Below are positions 13,481-21,912 of a stretch of DNA of 36,911 nt, one piece after another. Numbering within the stretch: the stretch's first letter is position 1; each line of letters starts with the position of its first letter. The translations under genes and the position numbers were made by a program. The DNA lies in contig NZ_BBIU01000031.1 in the NCBI RefSeq assembly GCF_000730645.1, positions 1-36,911 on the forward strand, written 5' to 3'. Source of the DNA: Pseudomonas parafulva NBRC 16636 = DSM 17004 (GTDB taxonomy: Bacteria; Pseudomonadota; Gammaproteobacteria; Pseudomonadales; Pseudomonadaceae). The notes below the pieces were generated by a model. That model saw only the letters and a list, made by a program, of their open reading frames with translations. It searched no databases and had not been told where the DNA came from.

Positions 13481-15949
13481 TCAAAAGCTTGCGCGCAGGG
13501 TCACCGCGACGTTGCGCGGCTCACCCCAGTAGTAGCCGGTTGCGGTGGTGTTGATCTGCCGGTAGTACGCCTTGTCGAACAGGTTGTTGGCATTGAGCTG
13601 CACCGAATAGTTGCGGTCGATATCGTACTTGAGCATGGCGTTGTACACCGCATAGCCCGCCTGGGTGGCTTTGGCCTGGCCGCTGCGCGCGTAGATATCG
13701 CTCTGCGCCTGTACCCCACCGCCGATGGTCCAGGCATCCAGTGCGCCGGGCAGGCGGTAGTGGGTGAACAGGCGCAGCATGTGCTGCGGGTCGGTGGTGC
13801 GGATCGCATTGCCGTTGGTGGCAGCGGTGTTCTTCACATACTCGGTGGTGTTGTAGGTGTAGCCGCCGGTCAACTGCCAGCCCGGCAGGATCTCGCCCGA
13901 GACCTCCAGGTCGATGCCTTCGCTGCGGCTCTTGCCCGAGGCGATCTTGCACAGGGCAGTGGTGCTGCACTGGCCTGGGACCGACGTAAGGTCGTCTACC
14001 GGGGTGCCCACCTGATTGATGCGGAAGAACGCCAGGGATGTATTCAAGCGGCCTTCGTAGAATTCACCTTTGATGCCGGTTTCGTAGGCTTCGCCGACCA
14101 CCGGGTCGAGCACCGAGTTGGTTTTGTCCACCACGGTTTGCGGGTTGAAGATTTCGGTGTAGCTGGCGTAGACGCTGAAGTTGTCGTTCAGGTCGTAGAT
14201 CAGTGCTGCATAGGGCACGATCTTCTGATCGACGCTGAAACGGCCGCTGGCCCCCGTGTTGTTTTCCTGCTCGTAGTCGTACCAGTTGGCCCGTGCGCCA
14301 ATGATGGCGGTCAGCGGGTCGGCCAGCGAAATGCGCCAGGTGGCATGCGCTGCCTCCTGCGTGGTGCGGGTGCGCACGGGGTGGGCGGTGATGGCAATGT
14401 CCGGCTCGGCCAGGCTGGTTTTCGGGTCCCAGTAGCGGATGTCGTACAGCCCGGAAATCACCCGATTGGTGGCCGAGGCATACGAGTCGTTGCGGATGCG
14501 CTCCACCCCCAGCATCAGTTCGTGGCTACGGCCCAGCAGGCTGAAGGGCCCGTTCAAGGTGGCGCTGAGGTTATTTTGCAGGCTCTCACCGCCATCACCT
14601 TCGGTAACCTGGTATTGCATCAGGTAGGGGTTACCGGTTGGGTTGAGCCTGGCTGGGGCGCGTTCCATGAAGGTCTGCTTGAAGCCATGGTCGTCCAGTT
14701 CGAAATGTGAGCGCAGGGCCATCAGCTTCAGCGTCCAGTCATTGTCGAAGCGGTGTTCCAGCTCGGCGAAGGTATTCAGGTTACTGCGGTTCCAGCGGTT
14801 CCAGTCGGCGCCCAGGTAGGTGCTGCGGCCAAACGGCAACGGCGCGCCCGTGGCATCGGCGGGCAAGTTGCCCCAGGCACCGGTGGCGTCCAGCTTGGTC
14901 CATTCCAGCCCGGTGGTCAGGGTGGTGCGCTCATCCAGGTCGAAGGCCAGCGAACCCCCGAACGCCTCCTTGCGCTCGCTGCGCGAATGCTGGAACAGAT
15001 CGCGGTCGTCGTGCACGGCGATCACCCGCCCACGTACATTGCCGGTGTCGGTCAGCGGCCCCGAGATATCCGCCACGTAACGCTGGGCGTTCCAGGACCC
15101 CAGGGTAGCGGTGCCTGAAGCCTGGAAGCTGTGGGTGGGGCGTTTGCGCACCAGGTTCACCGTGCCGGAAGGGTTACCCGCCCCGCGCAGCATGCCGGTA
15201 GCCCCGCGCAGCACTTCAGCACGGTCGATGAAGGCTGCATCGGACTGGATGAACGCGCCGCCGCCGCTGCTTTGCACCACGGTGGCGCCGTCATACTGGA
15301 TGGCGTCTATCTGGAAGCCACGCGAGTAGTACTGCACCCGCTCGCTGTCGGTGTAGTTCACTACCACACCGGGCGTCTGCTCCAGCAGGCTGGTGAGGTT
15401 GGTGATGTTCTGGTCCTCGATGCGCTGGCGCGTCACCACGCTCACCGACTGCGGCGTGCCCCGCAGGGTCTGTGGCATCTTGCCGATGGTCACGGCGCCA
15501 GTGGTGTAGGAACCGCTGTGTTCGGTGGTTTCGCCCAGACGGTCGCTGGAAATACTGGTGGCGCCCAGCTCCATGGCATTGCCGGCATCCATCACCGGCA
15601 TCAGCAAGAAGCTGTTGTCGCCTTGTTGCTGAGCCTGCATGTCGCTGCCTTGCAACACGATCGCCAGCGCGCTGGCGCTGTCATGCCGGCCCTGAACGCC
15701 TTGGGTGGTCTTGCCTTGCAAGGCGTTGGCGTCGAAGGCAAGGTTCAGGCCGCCCTGGCGGGCCAACTGGTCCAGCGCCGGGGCCAGGAGGCCGGCTGGG
15801 ATCGCCCACTCGGTTTGCGGGCTCTGGCTGGCCACGGCGGCCAGGGCGAGGGCCGGGCACAGGTTGCTGGCGGCCAGGCCAAGGCCCAATACGGCGGTGC
15901 CGACTGCACGGCGCAGCGTGTGGGTGCTGGAAGAACACGGGGCAATCAT
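13481..15949 (-). CDS. TonB-dependent siderophore receptor with signalling domain
   Basis: An 822-residue outer-membrane receptor of the FpvA/FhuE/FoxA type, taking up a ferric siderophore with TonB energy and signalling its presence to FecR. It has a signal peptide (about 1-42), an STN signalling domain (about 46-118, EWAIPAGLLAPALDQLARQG), and a linker with GETTEHSGSYTTGAVTIGK (139-157). The plug runs from about 158 and includes VLRGATGMLRGAGNPSGTVN followed by LVRKRP. A 22-strand barrel ends in a C-terminal Phe. AGGAG stands 8 bases before the ATG. It lies downstream of fecR and fecI in the same direction, so it belongs to their module. The ligand is probably a xenosiderophore, but sequence alone does not say which. 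Confidence 0.93.
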   Translation of the reverse strand: MIAPCSSSTHTLRRAVGTAVLGLGLAASNLCPALALAAVASQSPQTEWAIPAGLLAPALDQLARQGGLNLAFDANALQGKTTQGVQGRHDSASALAIVLQGSDMQAQQQGDNSFLLMPVMDAGNAMELGATSISSDRLGETTEHSGSYTTGAVTIGKMPQTLRGTPQSVSVVTRQRIEDQNITNLTSLLEQTPGVVVNYTDSERVQYYSRGFQIDAIQYDGATVVQSSGGGAFIQSDAAFIDRAEVLRGATGMLRGAGNPSGTVNLVRKRPTHSFQASGTATLGSWNAQRYVADISGPLTDTGNVRGRVIAVHDDRDLFQHSRSERKEAFGGSLAFDLDERTTLTTGLEWTKLDATGAWGNLPADATGAPLPFGRSTYLGADWNRWNRSNLNTFAELEHRFDNDWTLKLMALRSHFELDDHGFKQTFMERAPARLNPTGNPYLMQYQVTEGDGGESLQNNLSATLNGPFSLLGRSHELMLGVERIRNDSYASATNRVISGLYDIRYWDPKTSLAEPDIAITAHPVRTRTTQEAAHATWRISLADPLTAIIGARANWYDYEQENNTGASGRFSVDQKIVPYAALIYDLNDNFSVYASYTEIFNPQTVVDKTNSVLDPVVGEAYETGIKGEFYEGRLNTSLAFFRINQVGTPVDDLTSVPGQCSTTALCKIASGKSRSEGIDLEVSGEILPGWQLTGGYTYNTTEYVKNTAATNGNAIRTTDPQHMLRLFTHYRLPGALDAWTIGGGVQAQSDIYARSGQAKATQAGYAVYNAMLKYDIDRNYSVQLNANNLFDKAYYRQINTTATGYYWGEPRNVAVTLRASF

Positions 15950-16004
15950 GAAGCGCTCCTGAAGGTTGCGAAGGCCACTTTTAGGGCTGTGTTTCTTCAG
16001 GCCG

Positions 16005-16023
16005 AACGAGAATGAGATTACCC
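16005..16023 (-). promoter_or_regulatory. Weak Fur-like or ECF-sigma promoter site before the receptor
   Basis: GAGAATGAGATTA (16008-16020, plus strand) resembles half of a Fur box (GATAATGAGAAT). It lies in the 98-base gap between fecR and the receptor gene, where the cognate ECF sigma promoter is also expected. I cannot separate the two possibilities. Confidence 0.3.
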
Positions 16024-16047
16024 CTCATTTATTTTTTGCCCGTGCGG

Positions 16048-17004
16048 TCAGGCCGCGTCGATGCTCACCCAGTACCGAGTGCGGTGGTGCACGCGAATGG
16101 GCAGGCTGCTGGCCAGCAGCCGCAGGATCTGCTCGGTGTCGGCCAGTTGATAGGTCCCGGACACCTTCAGTTGCGCCACCTGCGCTGCGCAGCGCAGCAG
16201 ACCGGGGCGGTAGCGGGCAAGCTCTGACACGAATTCGCCCAGCGACATCTGCTGCACGCTGAGTACCCCGTCGGTCCAGCCCCAGGGGTCGTTGTGCGGC
16301 TGCACGGCCTGATGGCGACCGTTGGCCCAGACTTGCCAGGTTTCCCCTGGGGGCACCTGCAGTTGCGCGGGCGATCCGGGGAACAGCGTCACCTCGCCGC
16401 GGCGTACCGCCACCAGCAGGCCCTGGTCGTTTTCCCGGAGCACCAACTGGCCATCGAGGGTAAGCAGCGGGCCGATGCGGGTATCGATGCGAAAGGGGCG
16501 GGTGTCGTCCGGGTTGCTGGCCAGGCTCACCTCACCGCGGATCAGCGCCAATTGTCGCAGCCCGGCACTGAATCGCAGGTCGATGGCGCTGGCGGTGTTC
16601 AACTGTATCCGGCTGCCGTCGCTGCTCTGCAACTGGCGGCGCTCGCCGGTGGCGGTGCTGCTGTCGGCCAGCAGTTGCGGCAAACCCAGTGGCTCTCGTG
16701 CCGCCCAGCCCAGGCTGCCGCCCACTGCCAGTAGCGCCAGCAACTTCAGTTGGTCGCGGCGGCTGATGCGCTGGCGTTGGCTGCCCTGCAACGTGCGCCG
16801 GCTGAGGTCTTTGGGCAATTGCGCCCATTCTTCATCCAGGTGGCTCACCCGCTGCCAGGCCAGCGGGTTGTGCGGATGGCTGGCCAGCCATTGCCGGAAC
16901 TGTTCCTGCGCATGCGGGCTGGGGGTGCCGAACCGCAGCTTCACCAGCCAGTCGATGGCCTGGTCGACCTGCGCCTGCGCAGGCTTGTGCTCATGCATCG
17001 GCAT
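16048..17004 (-). CDS. FecR-family anti-sigma sensor of the leftward module
   Basis: A 318-residue FecR-like protein that would hold and activate the ECF sigma encoded just upstream in response to the receptor downstream. It has an N-terminal domain (VDQAIDWLVKLRFG), then ISRRDQLKLLALLAVGG (residues 81-97), where a twin-arginine pair (82-83) stands directly before the single membrane segment. The FecR domain contains DGSRIQLNTASAIDL, and a C-terminal STN-like domain follows. Tat-dependent insertion has been reported for FecR proteins, which fits that motif. I use ATG 17004 (MPMHEHKP) or ATG 16998, both overlapping the end of fecI; the longer reading to 17061 lies inside fecI. Confidence 0.9.
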   Translation of the reverse strand: MPMHEHKPAQAQVDQAIDWLVKLRFGTPSPHAQEQFRQWLASHPHNPLAWQRVSHLDEEWAQLPKDLSRRTLQGSQRQRISRRDQLKLLALLAVGGSLGWAAREPLGLPQLLADSSTATGERRQLQSSDGSRIQLNTASAIDLRFSAGLRQLALIRGEVSLASNPDDTRPFRIDTRIGPLLTLDGQLVLRENDQGLLVAVRRGEVTLFPGSPAQLQVPPGETWQVWANGRHQAVQPHNDPWGWTDGVLSVQQMSLGEFVSELARYRPGLLRCAAQVAQLKVSGTYQLADTEQILRLLASSLPIRVHHRTRYWVSIDAA

Positions 17005-17506
17005 AGCGCAACCGGTAGCAAACCTGAAATGCCTTGGCCAGGTCTCGCTCGACGGTGGCACGGGACACGTGCAGGCATTGGCTGATCTGCACCAGGCTCA
17101 AACCGTCGAGCTGGGCGAGCAGAAAGGCCTGCCGTGCGCGTGGCTTGAGCTGATGCAGAGCGCGGTCGAGCCGTTCGAGGCTGTCGAGAATCACCAGGCG
17201 GTGTTCCTCACTGGGTATTTCGGCCTCGGGCAGGTGCGCCAGGCTCTCCTGGTAGGCACGCTCCAGCGCCCGACGGCGGAACTGGTCGATCATCAGGCCA
17301 CGGGCAATGCTGCTCAGGTAGGCGCGGGGCTCGCGCAGCGGTGATACCTGGCGGGCCCGCAGCAGGCGCACGAACGTGTCCTGGGCCAGGTCGGCAGCGT
17401 GCTCGCTGCAACCCACCCGGCTGCTTAGCCAGGCCCGTAGCCAGGCGTGGTGGGATTGATACAGCAGGGCGACCTCGGTCGGTTTCAGCGTGTCGTTGAA
17501 CTGCAT
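16991..17506 (-). CDS. FecI-type ECF sigma factor of the leftward module
   Basis: An iron-starvation ECF sigma factor of about 171 residues. Region 2 is seen in HAADLAQDTFVRLLRAR and PRAYLSSIARGLMIDQFRRR. Region 4 is seen in LDGLSLVQISQCLHVSRATV, followed by ERDLAKAF. It should drive the receptor gene downstream when its FecR is triggered. The start is ATG 17506; a TTG at 17515 in frame would add three residues, and neither has a strong ribosome-binding site. It overlaps fecR by 14 bases. A Fur box lies 33 bases upstream. Confidence 0.92.
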   Translation of the reverse strand: MQFNDTLKPTEVALLYQSHHAWLRAWLSSRVGCSEHAADLAQDTFVRLLRARQVSPLREPRAYLSSIARGLMIDQFRRRALERAYQESLAHLPEAEIPSEEHRLVILDSLERLDRALHQLKPRARQAFLLAQLDGLSLVQISQCLHVSRATVERDLAKAFQVCYRLRYADA

Positions 17507-17538
17507 CGTCGCCAAGGCCCGGTTCCATGATGGATGTG

Positions 17539-17557
17539 ATTGTGAATATTTCTCAAT
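17539..17557 (-). promoter_or_regulatory. Fur box of the leftward fecI
   Basis: On the minus strand ATTGAGAAATATTCACAAT forms the dyad ATTGnGAA-ATA-TTCnCAAT, a good match to the palindromic Fur site. It lies just upstream of fecI, so iron repression of fecI-fecR is expected. Confidence 0.7.
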
Positions 17558-17675
17558 TCTATTCGCGCGTGCCTATGGCCGGCAATGGCATACCAGGAAT
17601 TACCTGCGCAAGAACCGGCGTTCGCCCGATGAACGGCTGCGCTAAGCTGGCTTTCACTAACCCCTAGGAGGCGCC

Positions 17676-18302
17676 ATGATCCTGGCCGATCTTTCCCCTC
17701 AGGCCTACCGGGAAGCCGCCGAGCACCTTCGGGCGCTGGACGCTGACTGGGCCGCGCACATTGCCGCGGTGGGCCCGTGCCTGCACCACGCGACGCCGGG
17801 ACGCGAGCCCTATGAGGCACTGGTGCGCGCCATTGCCTACCAGCAACTGCACGCCCGCGCTGCCGAAGCGATTCTGGGGCGCCTGCTGGCACTGTTCCCG
17901 CATCAGGCATTTCCGCAGCCGCACCAGTTGCTGGCGCTGAGCCCGGTTGCCCTGCGCGAATGCGGCTTTTCGGCCAGCAAACTGGCGACTGTCCAGGGCA
18001 TCGCGCAAGGCCGGCTGGACGGTGTAGTCCCCACCCAGGCAGAAGCCTTGGGTATGGCCGATGACGCGTTGATCGAACGGTTGATCACATTGCGTGGGGT
18101 AGGGCGGTGGACGGTGGAGATGTTGCTGATCTACAGCCTGGCACGGTCCGATATCCTACCGGTCGACGACTTTGGCATCAGGGAGGGGTATCGGCGGCTC
18201 AAGGGGCTGGCCAAAGCGCCGACGCCCGGGCAGATGCGCGTGCTGGGCCAGGCATGGCACCCCTACCGAACGGTGGCCGCCTGGTACCTGTGGCGCGCCT
18301 GA
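17676..18302 (+). CDS. alkA: DNA-3-methyladenine glycosylase II, short AlkA/MAG type
   Basis: Removes alkylated purines from DNA as the first step of base excision repair. The 208-residue product has the helix-hairpin-helix LITLRGVGRWTVEMLLIYSL (residues 136-155) and then ILPVDDFGIREGY, where D165 corresponds to catalytic D238 of E. coli AlkA. The motif WHPYRTVAAWYLWR closes the fold. It lacks the N-terminal domain of E. coli AlkA (282 residues) and is closer in plan to yeast MAG. AGGAGG stands before the ATG. Ada follows after 21 bases, so the two probably form an alkylation-response operon. It is divergent from the leftward fecI. Confidence 0.9.
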   Translation: MILADLSPQAYREAAEHLRALDADWAAHIAAVGPCLHHATPGREPYEALVRAIAYQQLHARAAEAILGRLLALFPHQAFPQPHQLLALSPVALRECGFSASKLATVQGIAQGRLDGVVPTQAEALGMADDALIERLITLRGVGRWTVEMLLIYSLARSDILPVDDFGIREGYRRLKGLAKAPTPGQMRVLGQAWHPYRTVAAWYLWRA

Positions 18303-18323
18303 AGCCTAACCTGGGAACACATC

Positions 18324-19379
18324 ATGAAACCCTACAACACCCCTGAACAGCGTTGGCAGGCCGTGGAAACCCGTGATAGCGAGGCTGACGGCCAGTTTGT
18401 CTACGCCGTGCGTACCACGGGCATCTATTGCCGCCCCGGCTGCCGTTCTCGGCTGGCCAAGCGCGGCAACGTTGAATTCTTCGATACCCCGCTCGCCGCT
18501 GAATCTGCCGGCTATCGCCCCTGCAAACGCTGCCTGGCCGCATCAGCCAGTGCCGGGCGCACCCGCCAGATGATTACCCGCGCCTGCCGCCTGATCGAAG
18601 CGGGTGACCCGCCCCCTGGCCTGGAGCAGCTGGGCCAGGCGCTGGCAGTGAGCCCTTATCACCTGCACCGCCTGTTCAAGGCCGAAACAGGGCTGACCCC
18701 CAAGGCCTACGCCAGCGCCTTTCGCGCGCAGCGCCTGCGCACTGGCCTGGGCCAGGGGCAGTGCACGGTTACCGATGCCATCTACCAGGCCGGCTACAAC
18801 TCCAACAGCCGCTTCTACCAAAGTGCCGATCAGCGCCTGGGCATGCGCCCGGGGCAGTTTCGCACCGGAGGCGCAGGCGCCAGCATTCGCTTCGCCATCG
18901 GCCAATGTTCGCTGGGGGCGATCCTGGTGGCCCAGAGCGCCAAGGGTATCTGCGCGATTCTGCTGGGTGATGACCCACAGGCCTTGTTGCACGCCCTCGA
19001 AGACCAGTTTCCCAAGGCTGAGCTGATCGGTGGCGACCGCGCCTACGAACGGGTGGTCGCCGAGGTGATCGGCTTTGTCGAAGCACCGGCACTGGGCCTG
19101 GGCCTCCCGCTGGACGTGCAGGGTACGGCGTTCCAGGAACGGGTGTGGCAGGCCCTGCGCGAGGTGCCGGTGGGCGCGCGGGTCAGCTACAGCGATATCG
19201 CCGAGCGTATTGGCGCACCCAAGGCGGTGCGCGCCGTAGCCATGGCCTGCGCGGCCAACCGCATTGCGGTGGCCATCCCCTGCCACCGGGTGGTACGCCG
19301 GGATGGCGATATCAGCGGCTATCGCTGGGGGGTGGAGCGCAAGCGCCAGTTGCTGGCACGAGAAACGGCACTCTCCTGA
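18324..19379 (+). CDS. ada: Ada: methylphosphotriester/O6-methylguanine methyltransferase and activator
   Basis: A 351-residue three-domain Ada. The N-terminal zinc domain has C36, C40, C67 and C70 (GIYCRPGC and YRPCKRC), matching E. coli C38, C42, C69 and C72; C36 would accept methyl groups from phosphotriesters and switch Ada into an activator. An AraC-type helix-turn-helix follows (about 80-180, LGQALAVSPYHLHRLFKAET). The C-terminal methyltransferase has AIPCHRVVRRDG with acceptor C320, equal to C321 of E. coli. All key residues are present. It lies 21 bases after alkA; self-regulation through the alkA promoter region is likely but unproven from sequence. Confidence 0.95.
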   Translation: MKPYNTPEQRWQAVETRDSEADGQFVYAVRTTGIYCRPGCRSRLAKRGNVEFFDTPLAAESAGYRPCKRCLAASASAGRTRQMITRACRLIEAGDPPPGLEQLGQALAVSPYHLHRLFKAETGLTPKAYASAFRAQRLRTGLGQGQCTVTDAIYQAGYNSNSRFYQSADQRLGMRPGQFRTGGAGASIRFAIGQCSLGAILVAQSAKGICAILLGDDPQALLHALEDQFPKAELIGGDRAYERVVAEVIGFVEAPALGLGLPLDVQGTAFQERVWQALREVPVGARVSYSDIAERIGAPKAVRAVAMACAANRIAVAIPCHRVVRRDGDISGYRWGVERKRQLLARETALS

Positions 19380-19434
19380 AGGCTGCAAGCGGCGTAGAAT
19401 GCCCCGCCAGATCGAATTGAAAGAGGAATATTCG

Positions 19435-21852
19435 ATGAGGCGTGTCAGCCTTGCCCGTTTTTGCCCTGGCCTGATGGCCATGCTGGCGTTGATGCTGGCC
19501 CTTGCCGGCCCGGCCTGGTCGGCCCCTGCCGCGCCTGCGCCTGCCGCCAGCCCGTCCGCCACCGACGCCCAGGCCCTGGATGACAATGCCAGCGTCGATC
19601 AACTGAGCGACCGCCTGGACCAGATCCGCCAGGGCGTCACCAGCGACGCCAACGACGACCTGTTGGCCCAGTTGCGCATGGCTGCCGTGCAGGTTCAGCG
19701 CCAGGCCGATGCATTGAGCACCCAGCGCACCACGGATGCCGAGAAGGTCGACGACAAGCTCAAGGTGATCGGCCCGGTGCAACCGGACGAAGCCGCCACC
19801 CTGACCCAGCAGCGCAAGGCCCTGGAGGCTGAGAAAAAGGCGCTGGTTGCCGAGAGAGACCGGGCGACCAAGCTGACCCAGTCGGCCCGCGACCTGTCTA
19901 CCCAGATCGTCAACCTGCGGCGCAGCCTGTTCAACTCGCAGATCACCAGCCGGGCCGCCTCACCGCTGAGCCCGGCGTTCTGGCAAAGCATCATCCGCCC
20001 TACCCAGGACGACGTGGCCCGCCTGCGCGACCTGCGCGGGGAGGCTGCAGATGCCCTGGGCAGCGCATTCAGTGCCGAACACCGCTGGCTGTTCATCACC
20101 AGCCTGGTGGCGGCGATCCTGGTGTGGACCTTGGTACGCGGGTTGCTGGAGCGCCTGCTGGCCAGGGCCATGGTCAGTGGGTTGCCTGAAGGCCGGCTAC
20201 GTCGCAGCGCCCTGGCGCTGGGTGTGAGCCTGGCCACGCTGGGCACCATTGCCGGTTCCGTGTCGCTGTTGCGCTGGGGGCTGGAAAGCAGCGCCGAGCT
20301 GGGTACCGACCTGGCCAGCCTGACCAATCATGTGCTGGCCCTGGTGGTGTTCAGCGCCTTCATCACCGGCCTGGGCCGCGCCATGCTGATGCTGCAGCGC
20401 CCGTCTTGGCGGCTGCCAGCCATTCATGACGAAGTCGCCAGTGCCCTGGGCTGGTTCCCGAAAGTGCTGGCATTGGCGCTGATGGTCATGATGACCATGG
20501 AGCGCATCAACAGCGTGATTGGTGTGAGCCTGGCGCTGACCGTGGCGGTCAACGGCCTCACCGCGCTGGTGGTGGCCATGATCTTCGGCGGGGCGTTGCT
20601 TTCGTACCGTCGCACCTTGCGCGAACATGGCCTGGAGCGCCCGACTGGCCTAGCCGGGTTGATCCCGTTCGTGATGGTGGTGTGGCTGGCGTCGATCCTG
20701 CTGGCGTTGTTGGCTGGTTACCTGACCTTGGCCTACTTCCTCACCGCCAAGTTGCTGTGGGTGAGTATGGTGGTCACCTGCGCCTACCTGCTGACCACCT
20801 TCCTGGGCGACCTGTGTGAAACCCTGCTGTCCCCCCGTCAGCCGGGTGGCCTGGCGCTGGCCGCCAGCCTGGGCCTGGCACCGCGCCACCAGGCCCAGGC
20901 CAGTACCGTGCTGGCGGGTCTCGGGCGCACCGTGGTGCTGTTCCTGGCCTTGCTGCTGGCACTGATGCCGTCGGGCACCAGCCCCAGTGAGCTGCTGCTT
21001 AGCCTGGGTGACTGGGACGGCACCGGTGGCAAGCTGCTGGGTAACCTGAACATCGTGCCCCAGGATATCCTGCTGGCGCTGGCTATGTTGGTGTGCGGCA
21101 TGCTGGCCATTCGCGTGGTCAAGCGCTGGCTCAGTGAGCGCCTGTTGCCGGAAACCGACATGGATGCCGGCATGCGGGCCTCGCTGGTCACGCTGGTGGG
21201 TTACCTGGGCTTCCTGTTCCTGGCCATGTTGGTGATGTCCACCCTGCACATCAACCTCACCAGCCTGACCTGGGTAGTCAGTGCGTTGTCGGTGGGTATC
21301 GGTTTCGGCCTGCAACAGATCGTGCAGAACTTCATCTCCGGCCTGATTTTGCTCACCGAACGCCCGGTGAAGGTGGGGGATTGGGTGAGCCTGGCTGGGG
21401 TCGAGGGCGACATCCGCCGTATCAATGTGCGCGCCACCGAGATCCAGATGTCTGACCGCTCGACGGTGATCGTGCCCAACTCGCAGTTCATTTCCCAGAA
21501 CGTGCGCAACGTCACCATGGGCAATGCGCTGGGCGTTGTCGGCATTACCCTGACCTTGCCACTGGACACCGATGCCAACCGCGTGCGCGAGCTGCTGCTG
21601 ACGGCGTACCAGGAGCACGAAGGCATTCTGGATGCGCCGGCGCCGTCGGTGTCGTTCAAGGACCTGACCAGCAGCGGCATGGTGATCGGGGTGAGTGGCT
21701 ACGTGGCGGGCCCGCGGCAGGTATCCGGGGCGCGCAGTGACTTGCTGTTCACCATCCTTGGGCGGTTGCGCGATGAAGGCATCGCGCTGTCGTCGCCGCA
21801 AAGCATGGTGTTGGTGCAGGAGGCTGGGCGGCAGGCGGACGAGCCGGCCTGA
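19435..21852 (+). CDS. Large mechanosensitive channel, DUF3772 plus MscS domain
   Basis: An 805-residue inner-membrane channel of the MscS superfamily that would release solutes on hypo-osmotic shock. The start is ATG 19435, with AGAGGA upstream and a clear signal peptide (LMAMLALMLALAGPAWSAPA). A periplasmic coiled region of the DUF3772 type (about 45-200) is followed by about eleven hydrophobic helices. The MscS pore and beta domain is at about 610-720: VGIGFGLQQIVQNFISGLIL and then ERPVKVGDWV with ERPVKVGDWV-type spacing before IVPNSQFISQNV. A longer in-frame reading back to 19264 runs into ada and is rejected. It is longer than MscS (286) and shorter than MscK (1120). Confidence 0.88.
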   Translation: MRRVSLARFCPGLMAMLALMLALAGPAWSAPAAPAPAASPSATDAQALDDNASVDQLSDRLDQIRQGVTSDANDDLLAQLRMAAVQVQRQADALSTQRTTDAEKVDDKLKVIGPVQPDEAATLTQQRKALEAEKKALVAERDRATKLTQSARDLSTQIVNLRRSLFNSQITSRAASPLSPAFWQSIIRPTQDDVARLRDLRGEAADALGSAFSAEHRWLFITSLVAAILVWTLVRGLLERLLARAMVSGLPEGRLRRSALALGVSLATLGTIAGSVSLLRWGLESSAELGTDLASLTNHVLALVVFSAFITGLGRAMLMLQRPSWRLPAIHDEVASALGWFPKVLALALMVMMTMERINSVIGVSLALTVAVNGLTALVVAMIFGGALLSYRRTLREHGLERPTGLAGLIPFVMVVWLASILLALLAGYLTLAYFLTAKLLWVSMVVTCAYLLTTFLGDLCETLLSPRQPGGLALAASLGLAPRHQAQASTVLAGLGRTVVLFLALLLALMPSGTSPSELLLSLGDWDGTGGKLLGNLNIVPQDILLALAMLVCGMLAIRVVKRWLSERLLPETDMDAGMRASLVTLVGYLGFLFLAMLVMSTLHINLTSLTWVVSALSVGIGFGLQQIVQNFISGLILLTERPVKVGDWVSLAGVEGDIRRINVRATEIQMSDRSTVIVPNSQFISQNVRNVTMGNALGVVGITLTLPLDTDANRVRELLLTAYQEHEGILDAPAPSVSFKDLTSSGMVIGVSGYVAGPRQVSGARSDLLFTILGRLRDEGIALSSPQSMVLVQEAGRQADEPA

Positions 21853-21860
21853 TGGTTGAC

Positions 21861-21900
21861 CTTGGGGCTGAACGCCGCGCCTGCGGCGCTCGGCCCCAAG
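21861..21900. terminator. Long hairpin between convergent genes
   Basis: CTTGGGGCTGAACGCCGC pairs with GCGGCGCTCGGCCCCAAG around a GCCT loop, a nearly perfect 18-base stem. It fills the 60-base gap between the MscS and aldehyde dehydrogenase stops. No T-run is present on either strand, so it may halt or protect both 3' ends rather than act as a canonical terminator. Confidence 0.6.
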
Positions 21901-21912
21901 TGCAGGCAGCCA

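Noticed and set aside
13463..13481. Short hairpin (CCGCA/TGCGG) between the second MFS gene and the receptor gene as a terminator
   Set aside because: Only about six pairs, it reaches the receptor stop codon and no T-run follows; too weak to list as a terminator.
20650..21801. 383-codon minus-strand open frame opposite the MscS gene
   Set aside because: A Gln/His-rich antisense shadow of hydrophobic helices; no motif.
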